From: Marinobacterium iners
Lineage (GTDB): Bacteria > Pseudomonadota > Gammaproteobacteria > Pseudomonadales > Balneatricaceae
Reading direction: 5' to 3'
DNA: 64,000 bases
Assembly (NCBI RefSeq): GCF_017310015.1
Contig: NZ_CP022297.1
Coordinates: 1,798,001 to 1,862,000 of the forward strand
Shown one piece after another: positions 17,066 to 27,400 of the stretch. The position numbers and the translations under genes were made by a program. Under the pieces are notes generated by a model. It saw only the letters and a list, made by a program, of their open reading frames with translations, searched no databases and was not told the DNA's origin. The stretch's first letter is position 1; each line of letters starts with the position of its first letter.

Positions 17066-17713
17066 ATGTATGACACCTCTGATACGGCTGGGCGGATCAT
17101 TCAGGCCGCAGAAAAACTGTTCTCCGAACAGGGCTTCAAGGAAACCACCATGCGTCAGATTACGGGGCTTGCTGAAGTCAATCTTGCAGCGGTCAATTAT
17201 CACTTTGGCTCCAAGTTCGGACTGATTCGCTCTGTTGCCGAACGCTCGCTGTCACCATTGTGCGAACAGGTCGATAAAGGGTTGGTGCAGCTTAATGTGG
17301 CAGATGCCACCCCGGGTCTTGATCAGTTGCTTCAGTTGATGGCTCAGGCTCTGGTGCATGTGCATGGTCAAAACCAGAATGCCCTTTCGGTACTGATGCG
17401 ATTGCTGGATCAGGCCTATCTGCCCAGTCAGCATGATCTTCAGGCTTTCCTGCGTGAACGCTACGGGGCGCGTTTTGATCGTTATCTGCAGTATTTCAGG
17501 GCGGACGCAGCGCCGCTGGACGAACGTGAATTTTTCTGGCGTCTCCATTTTCTGCTTGGTTCGGTGATTTTTACCCTGTCCAACATGCACACACTGAGTG
17601 CGCTTGAGCAGCAGGGGGAAGCCACTGAAGTGAAGCTGGAGCAGATTCTGGCTCGAATGATTCCGGTAATTTCAGCCGGAATGAAGGCGCCTGTCCGCAA
17701 CGGAACCCACTGA
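17066..17713 (+). CDS. psrA: TetR-family regulator, PsrA type
   Basis: A TetR repressor of 215 residues. The helix-turn-helix is at about 28-50, with the family end AAVNYHFGSK. This motif, the C-terminal length and the location just before nagZ match Pseudomonas PsrA, a repressor released by long-chain fatty acids that controls beta-oxidation and rpoS. The start used is ATG 17066; 17042 or 17024 would add 8 or 14 residues. The stop overlaps the next start as TGATG, so a fatty-acid sensor is coupled to a murein enzyme. The ligand here is inferred, not shown. Confidence 0.8.
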   Translation: MYDTSDTAGRIIQAAEKLFSEQGFKETTMRQITGLAEVNLAAVNYHFGSKFGLIRSVAERSLSPLCEQVDKGLVQLNVADATPGLDQLLQLMAQALVHVHGQNQNALSVLMRLLDQAYLPSQHDLQAFLRERYGARFDRYLQYFRADAAPLDEREFFWRLHFLLGSVIFTLSNMHTLSALEQQGEATEVKLEQILARMIPVISAGMKAPVRNGTH

Positions 17714-18192
17714 TGCAGGTTAGGCTGCGGGTTTCACTGAAGCGGCAGCAGCTGTTTGTGCTTACCGAAAAGGGTGAGTACAGCTACCCGGTGTCAACGG
17801 CGAAAGCCGGAGCCGGTGAGCGCAACGGCAGTGGCTGTACGCCGCGTGGCAGGCACTTCATTCGTGCCTGCATCGGCTCTGACCAACCCCTGGGGGCTGT
17901 ATTTGTCGGTCGCCGACCAACGGGCGAGATCTATTCTGACAATCTGGCAGCTTCTCATCCCGAACGCGATTGGATATTGACCCGAATTCTTTGGCTTTGT
18001 GGCCGTGAACCCGGCTTTAACAGAGGGGGAGAGGTCGATACCCAGCGGCGGTATATCTATATTCATGGCACCCCGGATACGGAACCCATGGGCACGCCCT
18101 TGTCTCATGGTTGTATACGGATGCGAAACACGGACCTGCTGGAGCTGTTTGAACAGGTCTCTCCCGGCACTGATATTCTGATAGAAGAGTAG
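17713..18192 (+). CDS. YkuD-fold enzyme without signal peptide, likely cytosolic L,D-carboxypeptidase
   Basis: A compact 159-residue YkuD domain with the catalytic motif SHGCIRM (His132, Cys134) and the family HGT segment at 118-120. YkuD enzymes are usually exported L,D-transpeptidases, but here the first residues (MQVRLRVSLKRQQLFV) are already the domain's first strand. No signal peptide, lipobox or membrane anchor is visible. The gene lies between psrA and nagZ, three bases from nagZ, and NagZ acts on muropeptides in the cytosol. Cytosolic YkuD L,D-carboxypeptidases that trim tetrapeptides in murein recycling are reported in Acinetobacter and Vibrio, and this fits that type. The activity is inferred. 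Confidence 0.8.
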   Translation: MQVRLRVSLKRQQLFVLTEKGEYSYPVSTAKAGAGERNGSGCTPRGRHFIRACIGSDQPLGAVFVGRRPTGEIYSDNLAASHPERDWILTRILWLCGREPGFNRGGEVDTQRRYIYIHGTPDTEPMGTPLSHGCIRMRNTDLLELFEQVSPGTDILIEE

Positions 18193-18195
18193 ATC

Positions 18196-19206
18196 ATGAC
18201 CACTGGCGTTCTGATGCTTGATATTGAGGGGACTGCACTGAATGCAGTTGAAACCGAACAGATCAAGAGTCCCCAGGTAGGCGGACTGATTCTGTTCAGC
18301 CGCAACTATGACAATCCCGACCAGCTCAAATCACTGATGACATCCATTCGTGCCTTGCGGGCAGACCTGCTGGTGGCGGTTGATCAGGAGGGGGGGCGTG
18401 TCCAGCGTTTCCGTGAAGGCTTTACTCGTTTGCCGCCCATGGCTGCCTTGGGCCGTCGCTGGCTACAGAACCCGCATCATGCGATCGCCTGTGCCCATGA
18501 ACTTGGCTGGTTGATGGCGACAGAACTTCGCCGGTTTGATATCGATATCAGCTTTGCCCCGGTGCTGGATCTGGACTGGGGTCAGAGCAGTGTTATTGGA
18601 GACCGCGCCTTCGGTGCTGATCCTGAGGTGGTTATCCAGCTGGCCGGTGGTGTTATGGCCGGTATGCATGAAGCCGGGATGGCCGCGACCGGCAAGCATT
18701 TTCCGGGCCATGGCTGGGTACAGGCCGACTCGCACCTTGAGCTGCCGATTGATGAACGCAGCATGGCTGAAATCGAAGAGCAGGATCTGCGGCCATTTGA
18801 CGCATTGATCCGACGCGGGCTTGATGGCGTAATGCCGGCACACGTTGTGTACAGTCAGGTTTGCTCGGCTCCGGCGGGCTTTTCCAGTTATTGGCTGCAG
18901 CAGGTTCTGCGCCAGCGGTTGCATTTTGATGGTGTGATTTTCAGTGACGATCTCAGCATGGAGGGCGCCAGCCAGGCCGGCAGCTATGCAGAACGCTGTG
19001 ATCGTGCGCTTGCAGCCGGTTGTGACATGGTACTGGTCTGTAATCATCCTGACGGCGCAGGACAGGTTCTGGAACATCTGCAGGCTGGTTCGGTTGCTGC
19101 CTCACATCGCCTGGCCAGGATGCGCGCACGTCCTGCGCGGATTCCGGATTCTGATCGGCTGAATGAAAGCCGCCAGCTGGCGGCAGAGTTACTCAAGGAG
19201 ATCTGA
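18196..19206 (+). CDS. nagZ: Beta-N-acetylglucosaminidase NagZ
   Basis: A cytosolic glycoside hydrolase of family 3 that removes GlcNAc from GlcNAc-anhydroMurNAc-peptides in cell-wall recycling. The product is 336 residues, the single-domain gammaproteobacterial form. The conserved KHFPGHG motif is present, with the DSH loop that supplies the acid/base His, and the nucleophile Asp lies in FSDDLSMEG. It is three bases after the YkuD gene and overlaps the channel gene by one base (TGATG). In AmpC-bearing species its product is the inducer of beta-lactamase; no ampC is in this window. Confidence 0.95.
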   Translation: MTTGVLMLDIEGTALNAVETEQIKSPQVGGLILFSRNYDNPDQLKSLMTSIRALRADLLVAVDQEGGRVQRFREGFTRLPPMAALGRRWLQNPHHAIACAHELGWLMATELRRFDIDISFAPVLDLDWGQSSVIGDRAFGADPEVVIQLAGGVMAGMHEAGMAATGKHFPGHGWVQADSHLELPIDERSMAEIEEQDLRPFDALIRRGLDGVMPAHVVYSQVCSAPAGFSSYWLQQVLRQRLHFDGVIFSDDLSMEGASQAGSYAERCDRALAAGCDMVLVCNHPDGAGQVLEHLQAGSVAASHRLARMRARPARIPDSDRLNESRQLAAELLKEI

Positions 19207-20357
19207 TGCTTGAACAGCTGCTGAAACCGCTGCTGGCTCCTCTGTTTAAACAGTGGCCCGTACTGGAGGACTACGGCTGGCAGGTGGCTGCTGCAACAGT
19301 TGTGGTTCTGGTATGGCTGTTAACCATCGTATTCAACTGGGTGATGGGGCGCTTGATTCACCACTTGAGTCAGAAAGCCCCTGCCTGGGACGATTTGCTC
19401 TTGAAGTCGATCAGAACACCGCTGCGTATTCTGATTTGGGTCACTGGTGTATCCCTGTTGCTGGAAATTTTTAGCCGAAACGGCCTGCCGGTCAGCACCG
19501 AAGTAGGCGGTGACCTTCGTCGACTAGGGGTCATCATTCTCCTGGCCTGGGGAGTGATTCGTTTTATCAAGGCAGGGGAAAAGTACCTGACAACGCCCGT
19601 TGCCGGCCGTAAACAGGTGGATCGCACAACCGCCGATGCTGTTGCCAAGCTGCTGCGACTGGTTGTGTTCATTCTTGCTGGGCTAACGGTACTGCAATCT
19701 TCAGGTGTCAGTATTTCCGGCATCCTGGCATTTGGTGGTATTGGCGGTATCGCGGTAGGCTTCGCTGCCAAGGATCTACTGGCCAACTTTTTCGGTGGCC
19801 TGATGATTTATATGGATCGCCCGTTTCGAGTAGGTGACTGGGTGCGCTCGCCCGATAAGGAGATAGAGGGGACCGTCGAGTACATCGGCTGGCGCCTGAC
19901 TCGCATCCGGACCTTTGATCAAAGGCCCCTGTACGTCCCAAATGCAACCTTTACCAGCATCTCGGTAGAAAACCCCTCACGGATGCGCAACAGGCGTATT
20001 TTTGAGCATGTGGGGGTCCGCTATGATGATGCAGACAAGGTCAGGGCAATCATTGATGACGTACGCGAGATGATTCGCAATCATCCGGAAATCGATACGC
20101 GTCAGACGATCATTGTTCAGTTGAACCGCTTTGGGCCATCCTCTCTCGACTTTATGGTGTATACCTTCACCAAAACCACACAGTGGGTTAAGTATCACGA
20201 AATCAAACAGGATGTGATGTTGAAAATAGCGGATATTATTTTCAGTCACGGAGCTGAGTTTGCCTTCCCGACTCAGACCATCCATCTCGCGGCAGGCGAG
20301 CCGGAGTTGCCGGAACCTGTATCTCAACGGCCGACCGAAGCGGGGCAGCAGGCATGA
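19206..20357 (+). CDS. MscS-family small-conductance mechanosensitive channel
   Basis: An inner-membrane channel that opens under membrane tension. The product is 383 residues. About four membrane segments are visible (near 27-48, 65-85, 97-118 and 145-165), then the pore-lining helix with small residues (GGIGGIAVGFAAK), then the conserved LLANFFGGLMIYMDRPF block and the cytosolic beta/vestibule domain. The layout is closer to the YbdG/YnaI type than to the shorter MscS. It sits between nagZ and cydD and overlaps cydD by four bases. Confidence 0.9.
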   Translation: MLEQLLKPLLAPLFKQWPVLEDYGWQVAAATVVVLVWLLTIVFNWVMGRLIHHLSQKAPAWDDLLLKSIRTPLRILIWVTGVSLLLEIFSRNGLPVSTEVGGDLRRLGVIILLAWGVIRFIKAGEKYLTTPVAGRKQVDRTTADAVAKLLRLVVFILAGLTVLQSSGVSISGILAFGGIGGIAVGFAAKDLLANFFGGLMIYMDRPFRVGDWVRSPDKEIEGTVEYIGWRLTRIRTFDQRPLYVPNATFTSISVENPSRMRNRRIFEHVGVRYDDADKVRAIIDDVREMIRNHPEIDTRQTIIVQLNRFGPSSLDFMVYTFTKTTQWVKYHEIKQDVMLKIADIIFSHGAEFAFPTQTIHLAAGEPELPEPVSQRPTEAGQQA

Positions 20358-22084
20358 GCCGCTTGCAGGAGCGGGAGCAAAAGCGCTGGCTACAGCAGCT
20401 TGGCAAACAGGAAAAACGCTGGGTCTGGCTGAGTGTGGCAGCAGGGATTGGTATCGGTCTGATGCTGGTTGTTCAGGCCCACCTGCTGGCCAGAGTTGTC
20501 GATGGCACCCTGTTCAGCGGGCAGTCTCTGGCACAACATACGCCATTGCTGTTGATGTTGCTGGCGGCACTGTTGCTCAGAGCTCTGCTGGGTGTTGTAA
20601 AGGAGTGGGCTGGACAGCAGGCATCGATTCGGATCAGGCGAAGCCTGAGAGGATTGCTGCTTAATCATATCAATCGGCTGGGACCCGCCTATACGGGTGA
20701 TCAGCGCAGCGGTGAACTGAGCAGCATTCTTCTTGAGCAGGTTGAAGCGCTGGATGGTTTTTTTGCCCGCTATTTGCCACAAATGGCGTTGGCGGCAATG
20801 TTGCCGCTGGTCATACTCGCCTTCATATTCCCGGTAAACTGGGCGGCAGGGCTGATTTTCCTGATTACGGCACCCCTGGTGCCGCTCTTCATGGCGCTGG
20901 TCGGTACCCGTGCAGCTGAAGCCAACCGACGTAACTTCGCCGCGCTGTCGCAACTGGGGTCCCACTTTCTTGATGTCGTGCAGGGTATCGTTACGCTGAA
21001 ACTGTTTGATCGCAGTCGAGATCAGGTGGAGGTGATTGAGGCCGGGGCTGATGAGTTTCGTCAACGCACGATGCAGGTGCTTCGATTGGCATTCTTGTCG
21101 TCGGCGGTGCTTGAGTTCTTCGCCTCCATATCCATTGCCGTAGTCGCGGTTTATTTGGGTTTCAGCTTTCTTGGCCACCTGGACTTTGGTTACTGGGACG
21201 CGCCGGTCAACCTTTACCAGGGATTGTTTATACTGCTGCTGGCGCCGGAGTTTTACCTTCCTTTACGAGAACTGGGTACGCATTACCACGCGCGGCAGGA
21301 GGCGGTGGCTGCCGCCGACAAGCTGCGTGAACTGCTGGAGGCTACCCCCAAAGCGATAGCCGGAGAGGGAGCGGGTTTGGATGCTACTGTCCATCAGATT
21401 AGCCTTGAGGGTGCGGGACTGACTTACCCCGGGCGCCAGACACCGGTATTTACGGGCGTGAATCTGACGCTTCAGCGAGGCCGAATTGTTGCCCTGGTGG
21501 GCCCAAGTGGTGCGGGCAAGTCATCCCTGCTGCAAGTACTTCTGGGATTTCGCCAACTCAGCGAAGGTCAGGTTAAGGTTAATCAGACACCGCTGGATGT
21601 GGTAGGCAGTTATGCCTGGCTGGAACAGGTTGCCTGGGTCAGTCAGCATACAACGCTGTTTCCGGGCAGTCTGCGCGATAACCTGCTGTTGGCAGCACCC
21701 GATGCCAGCGAGCATGCTCTGTATTTGGCACTGGAGCAAGCCAATGCACTGGAATTTGTACAGCGCCTTCCTGACGGCCTCGATACGATTGTGGGAGAGC
21801 TGGGAAGTGGTTTTTCCGGCGGACAAATTCAGCGCCTGGCGCTGGCACGAGCCTTTCTTAAGGATGCGCCGGTATTGTTGCTGGATGAACCTACTGCAAA
21901 CCTTGACCGAGACAGTGAGCAACTGGTGCTGGAGTCTCTGCAGACGCTGTGTGCAGGCAGGTTGGTGCTGATGCTGACACATCGGCGCTCCTCCATGCTG
22001 CGGGCGGATGAGGTATGGCAGCTTGAGAACGGGCAGCTGAGTCTCTTGAATACAGACGCACCCGAAGCCGGAGGCGCGACATGA
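20354..22084 (+). CDS. cydD: Thiol-exporting ABC half-transporter CydD
   Basis: One half of the CydDC transporter, needed to assemble cytochrome bd and linked to export of cysteine and glutathione. The product is 576 residues: six membrane helices, then an ABC ATPase domain with Walker A GPSGAGKSS, signature FSGGQIQR and Walker B VLLLDEP. The ATG overlaps the channel gene by four bases and the stop overlaps cydC by four. The cytochrome bd genes cydAB are not in this window. Confidence 0.94.
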   Translation: MSRLQEREQKRWLQQLGKQEKRWVWLSVAAGIGIGLMLVVQAHLLARVVDGTLFSGQSLAQHTPLLLMLLAALLLRALLGVVKEWAGQQASIRIRRSLRGLLLNHINRLGPAYTGDQRSGELSSILLEQVEALDGFFARYLPQMALAAMLPLVILAFIFPVNWAAGLIFLITAPLVPLFMALVGTRAAEANRRNFAALSQLGSHFLDVVQGIVTLKLFDRSRDQVEVIEAGADEFRQRTMQVLRLAFLSSAVLEFFASISIAVVAVYLGFSFLGHLDFGYWDAPVNLYQGLFILLLAPEFYLPLRELGTHYHARQEAVAAADKLRELLEATPKAIAGEGAGLDATVHQISLEGAGLTYPGRQTPVFTGVNLTLQRGRIVALVGPSGAGKSSLLQVLLGFRQLSEGQVKVNQTPLDVVGSYAWLEQVAWVSQHTTLFPGSLRDNLLLAAPDASEHALYLALEQANALEFVQRLPDGLDTIVGELGSGFSGGQIQRLALARAFLKDAPVLLLDEPTANLDRDSEQLVLESLQTLCAGRLVLMLTHRRSSMLRADEVWQLENGQLSLLNTDAPEAGGAT

Positions 22085-23811
22085 AAGAATTGCGTCCATT
22101 CGTTGGGCTGATGCGACCACACCTGAACTGGGTCCTGCTTGGCACTTTGCTGGGCCTGGTCACGCTGCTGGCCAGTATTGGCCTGATGACCTTGTCAGGC
22201 TGGTTCATTTCGGCAGCGGCTCTGGCTGGCATTAGTGCGGTCACAGCTCAGCAGTTCAACTACTTTACGCCGGGGGCTGGCGTGAGAGGTTTTGCCATCG
22301 CCAGAACAGTTGGGCGCTATTTTGAGCGGGTAACAACGCACGAAGCAACCTTCCGCCTGCTGGCCGATCTGCGCAGCTGGTTCTATCGTTGTCTTGAGCC
22401 ACTTGGCCCTGCTCGGTTGCAGCAGTTTCGTTCCGCTGACCTTTTGAACCGCCTTATCGCTGATGTAAATGCGCTGGATAACCTGTATCTGCGTGTACTG
22501 GCTCCCAGCGTACTTGCGCTACTGGTGTCGGCACTGGTATTGGGTTTTCTGGCACTGTACAGCCCTGGGATAGCGTTGCTGACAGCTGTGGGGTTGTTGC
22601 TGGTAGGTGTGATCACGCCGCTGCTGGCACACTTGTCAGCACGTCATGTGGGCGAGCAGCAGGTAGTGGCGACCGCTCGCCTGCGTCAACGGCTGATAGG
22701 ATTGGTACAGGGGCTGGCCGACCTGTACATCTATGGCGGTGTTCAGCGAGCGATTGATGCTACCGCTGCTGAGGAGGCGCGGCTGCAGAAAACCCAGCTG
22801 CGCATGGCGCTGCTGACGGGGCTGATGACGGCGCTGATCGTATTTATTGGTGGTACAACTGGCCTGCTGGCTTTGGCTATGGGTGTTGAGCGCGTATACG
22901 ATGGCAGGCTTGAACCTGCTCAGCTGGCCATGGTGCTGTTCTGTGTGTTGGCTGTGTTTGAAGTTGTGGCTCCACTATCTCTGGCATATCAGTATCTTGG
23001 CAAAACTCGCCGTGCGGCTGCACGCCTGCAGGAAGTTGCAGCAACCGCCCCGCTGATCCACTATCCGCCAGCCGATGAAGGTCCAGTGCCGCTGCCCGGC
23101 AGCTTCAGTTTTGATCAGGTATATTTTCATTATGATCGTTCTTCATCAGCGGTACTTGAGAAATTCTCACTACAGGTATCGGCCGGAGAAAAAATACTGC
23201 TGCTGGGGCATACCGGCAGCGGCAAGAGCACGCTTATCAGCTTGCTGGCGCGATTCCATGATCCGCAACAGGGGCATGTGTTGTTGGGTGGTCAGCCGGT
23301 TGCCTGCTACAGTGAATCAACCCTGAGAGCTCAGATGAGTGTGCTATCACAACCGGTTCAGCTCTTTGCCGGTACTGTCGCCGATAACCTTGCCTTGGCC
23401 AATGTGAGTGCCGATGAGGCCGATATGGCATCGGTACTGGCAGCTGTGCGACTGGATATGGAGTTGGGCGAAGAGCCTCTTGCATACTCAATAGGCGAGT
23501 CTGGTAGCCGCCTTTCAGGGGGGCAGCGCAAGCGGCTGGCACTGGCAAGGGCGCTATTGCGTGACGCCCCCATCCTACTGCTTGATGAGCCAACCGAGGG
23601 GCTTGATGCCGCAACGGAAGCCGCCGTTGTGGAGAATGTGTTGCGGCTTTACCCCGAACGAACACTGGTGATGATCAGTCACCATCTGCAAACGGCAGCG
23701 TTGTTTGATCGTGTTGTGATACTGGACAAGGGGCGGGTGATTGAGGAAGGATCGCCACAGGCTTTGGCGGCTATCCCCGACAGCCGCTTCAGTCAGCTAA
23801 ATGCAGTTTGA
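22081..23811 (+). CDS. cydC: Thiol-exporting ABC half-transporter CydC
   Basis: The partner of CydD in the heterodimeric inner-membrane exporter. The product is 576 residues, with six membrane helices followed by an ABC domain: Walker A GHTGSGKST, signature LSGGQRKR, Walker B ILLLDEP and the H-loop MISHH. The N-terminal GAGVRGFAIARTVGRYFER segment is typical of CydC. It is the last gene in the run from psrA; the convergent csiV gene ends 17 bases away and no clear terminator was found between them. Confidence 0.94.
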   Translation: MKELRPFVGLMRPHLNWVLLGTLLGLVTLLASIGLMTLSGWFISAAALAGISAVTAQQFNYFTPGAGVRGFAIARTVGRYFERVTTHEATFRLLADLRSWFYRCLEPLGPARLQQFRSADLLNRLIADVNALDNLYLRVLAPSVLALLVSALVLGFLALYSPGIALLTAVGLLLVGVITPLLAHLSARHVGEQQVVATARLRQRLIGLVQGLADLYIYGGVQRAIDATAAEEARLQKTQLRMALLTGLMTALIVFIGGTTGLLALAMGVERVYDGRLEPAQLAMVLFCVLAVFEVVAPLSLAYQYLGKTRRAAARLQEVAATAPLIHYPPADEGPVPLPGSFSFDQVYFHYDRSSSAVLEKFSLQVSAGEKILLLGHTGSGKSTLISLLARFHDPQQGHVLLGGQPVACYSESTLRAQMSVLSQPVQLFAGTVADNLALANVSADEADMASVLAAVRLDMELGEEPLAYSIGESGSRLSGGQRKRLALARALLRDAPILLLDEPTEGLDAATEAAVVENVLRLYPERTLVMISHHLQTAALFDRVVILDKGRVIEEGSPQALAAIPDSRFSQLNAV

Positions 23812-23828
23812 AAGCCCGTTAAGCCGAT

Positions 23829-24440
23829 TCAGTTACCGACAGGACGAATGATCAAAAGCACGCCCATATGCGGGTGATCAATGTAATGTATCTCGTTGGA
23901 GCGCATGCGGCGGGCATCCTGCAGTAGCCATGCAGCAGGGCTATAGCGGTCGCTGCTGTCGGTTTCAGACAGTGTCTGCTGCATCGATCCGTGGCTGCTT
24001 AGTTGCAAGCTTGGCTGAGCGTGCAGAAAGCGATTGCGGTAGATGCTGATTGAACCGTCCAGCTCGTAGCCTTCAGTACTGGCTTTGATGCGCACGGGTC
24101 GTGCCTGGCTTTTGCTGCCAATGGATTGTAGCCATCCGCTGTGATACAGCACTTTGTACTCGCTGCTGCGGGCCAGACGGCTGGCATCTGCACTCAAACG
24201 CAGATCGTTGCGTGGCAGCTCCTCAAAGGCCTGTAGAGGGTAGCCGTCCCAGCTGCGTGGGAATACGGCACCACTGACGTCGGCAGGTGCGATATCCGGC
24301 CAATATTCCTCGTTCACACCGATTCCGTTTTGATTGGCAAACACCAGCATTTCGACCTTGTACAGGTTGGCGGCGCTGGCCATTGCCGTCAGGCTTGAAA
24401 GGGTTACCAGTGTCAGGGTGCGTTGCAGTAAACCGGGCAT
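23829..24440 (-). CDS. csiV: CsiV family periplasmic protein
   Basis: A 203-residue secreted protein matching the CsiV family, described in Vibrio as a peptidoglycan-binding factor needed for cell shape and for activating the LpoA-PBP1A synthase. A signal peptide covers about 1-24 (ends AMASAA) and the mature part begins NLYKVEMLVFAN, a strong family mark. The ATG at 24440 is four bases after the mfd stop. A longer reading upstream would lie inside mfd and lacks a signal peptide at its start. Functional transfer from Vibrio is inferred. Confidence 0.85.
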   Translation of the reverse strand: MPGLLQRTLTLVTLSSLTAMASAANLYKVEMLVFANQNGIGVNEEYWPDIAPADVSGAVFPRSWDGYPLQAFEELPRNDLRLSADASRLARSSEYKVLYHSGWLQSIGSKSQARPVRIKASTEGYELDGSISIYRNRFLHAQPSLQLSSHGSMQQTLSETDSSDRYSPAAWLLQDARRMRSNEIHYIDHPHMGVLLIIRPVGN

Positions 24441-24444
24441 AGGA

Positions 24445-27400
24445 TTACTCTTTCTCTTTGGGTGACAGTTGGGTGAGCAGTGACTCGACCGCTTCAAAGC
24501 GGGACGCGACCTTTTCCATGGGTTGAGTAAACCGCAATACGCTGGCACCGTCCAGACGGAAGCGCTGAGGTTGGCGCTGAATCATGGTGATCAGTGTCAG
24601 TGGATCGATGTTCGGCTCGGCTTCAAACTCGATGCGACCGGCCTTGTCGCCGGCATCAAGCTTGACGATGCCCAGGGCTTCCGCTTTCAGTTTGAGATGC
24701 GTCAGTCTCATCAGGTTGCGGGTCGGTTCGGGCAGCAGGCCAAAGCGATCAATCATTTCAACCTGCAATTCATCAAGTGCGTTGGCATCAGCAGCATTGG
24801 CTATGCGTTTGTAGATGATCAGTCGATTATGTACGTCCGGCAGATAGTCATCCGGAATCAGTGCGGGCAGGTGCAGGTTGATCTCGCAGCCATGATGCAG
24901 AGGCTTGTCCAGATCAGGAGTCTTGCCCTCGCGGATCGCCTTGATCGCCTGATCCAGCATTTCCATATACAGACCGAAGCCAACACTTTGCATCTGACCG
25001 CTTTGCTCTTCGCCCAGCAGCTCACCCGCACCACGGATCTCCAGATCATGGGTGGCAAGGGTAAAACCGGCTCCAAGGGTGTTGGCCTCGCTGATCGCTT
25101 CCAGTCGTTTGATCGCATCCTGTGTAATGGCCCGAACTGGCGGTGTTAACAGGTAGGCATAAGCCTGATGGTGAGAGCGGCCTACACGACCCCGCAGCTG
25201 ATGCAGCTGGGCCAGGCCGAATTTGTCGGCGCGATCAATGATAATGGTGTTGGCACTGGGTACATCAATGCCGGTTTCAATGATGGTGGTGCAGACCAGT
25301 ACGTTAAAGCGCTTGTGATAAAAGTCGCTCATGACCTGCTCCAGCTCACGCTCGCGCATCTGACCATGGCCAATGGCCACCCTTGCTTCCGGTACCAGAG
25401 CCGCTATCTCCTCGGCAACTTTCTCGATCGTCTTGACCTCGTTGTGGAGGTAGTACACCTGGCCGCCACGCAGCAGCTCACGCAGGATCGCTTCCTTCAC
25501 CATGGGTGCATCATTCTGGCGCACAAAGGTTTTGACCGACAGGCGGCGGGCTGGCGGAGTGGCAATAATCGACAGATCACGGATACCGGACATGGCCATG
25601 TTAAGCGTCCGTGGAATTGGGGTTGCCGTCAGGGTCAGAATATCGACTTCTGAACGCAGCGATTTGAGGCGCTCTTTTTGTTGGACGCCAAAGCGGTGTT
25701 CTTCATCAATAATCAACAGTCCCAGATCACTGAAACGGATATCCCCCTGCAGTAGTTTATGCGTGCCGATCAGGATGTCGACCTTGCCCTCGCTGAGTGC
25801 GAGAAGAGTGGCCTGTTGTTGTTTGGCGCTTTTGAAGCGCGAAATCAGCTCCACTTCAACGGGCCAATCGGCAAAACGGTCACGGAAGTTTTCAAAATGC
25901 TGTTGTGCCAGCAGCGTGGTGGGTACCAGTACGGCGACCTGCTTGCCACTCTGTACCGCGATAAAGGCCGCGCGCATGGCAACCTCAGTCTTGCCGAAGC
26001 CGACGTCGCCACACACCAGCCGATCCATGGGCGCCGCAGCGCGCATGTCACCTACCACTGCATTAATGGTATTGGCCTGGTCCGGGGTTTCCTCAAATGG
26101 GAAACTGGCTGCAAAGCGCGCATATTCAGCCTCGCTGCAATCAAAACTGAACCCCTTGCGTGCAGCACGGCGTGCATAGATGTCGAGCAGCTCGGCAGCA
26201 GAGTCACGAACCTTTTCGGCTGCCTTGCGCCGTGCCTTGCTCCACTGCTCTGTCCCCAATCGGTGCAATGGGGCTGATTCGTCACTGGCACCGGAGTACC
26301 GACCGATCAGATGTAGTGAGGATACCGGCACATACAGTTTGGCCTCATCGGCATATTCAAGCACCAGAAATTCGGCAGGCTGTTGATCGACACTAATGGT
26401 TTGCATGCCCTGATAGCGGCCAACACCATGATCAAGGTGCACTACCGGTGCACCGATGGTCAGTTCGGACAGGTGGCGAATGGCCTGATCCGAGTCGATC
26501 TGCTGTTTTTCACGCCGACGACGTTGAAATACCTGGCGTCCGAATAGCTGTGTCTCTGTGATCAGCTGCAGCTGGCCTGGTATGAACAGTCCACGCTCCA
26601 GTGCGAAGGTGGTGATGGCCAGGTTGGGCCTTTGTGAGATGAAATCCGACCAGTTATCACACTCAGCAAGATCAAGTCCGGCCTTGCGTGCATGTTCCAG
26701 CAAGGCCTCACGGCGACCGGCTGACTCCGCACAGATCAGGATCGGCGTAGTGTCATGCTGTCGATATGCCTGAAGGGCGGCCAGCGGTGTTTGGCGGTCA
26801 TCCGTGCTGAAGTCGGGCAGGTCGACACAGGGCAGGTTGTCACGGCCAGGCTTGAGCTCTTCCGCCTCTTCATTGAGACGGATGACGGGGCGTTGTCGCA
26901 GAGTGCTGAAAAGCTCTTCAGCTGAAAGAAACAGCTCTTCAGGGGAAAGTATCGGGCGCTGCAGGTCACCTCGGCGTTCATCGTGGCGTTGGCGTACATC
27001 ATGGTAGAAGTGTTCGGCTGCCGAGTTGAGTTGTCGGTCATGAAGAATCAGGGTGTTTTCGGGCAGATAGTCAAACAGGGTTGCTGACTGTTCGAAAAAG
27101 AGTGGGGCGTAGTATTCGATACCCGGCGGCGTCAGTCCGCTGGATACATCCTGGTATATGGGGCAGCGGGTGTGATCCACATCAAAGCGTTCACGCCAGC
27201 GCTGCTTGAAGCGGGTGATGGCATCTTGATGAAACGGGAACTCTTTTGCAGGCAACAGTCTTACCCGATCCACCTTGTCGATGGAGCGTTGGCTTTCCGG
27301 GTCAAATGTTCGGATGGTGTCAATTTCATCATCGAACAGGTCGATGCGCAGCGGCAACTCAGATCCCATGGGATACAGGTCGATAATTGCGCCGCGGATG

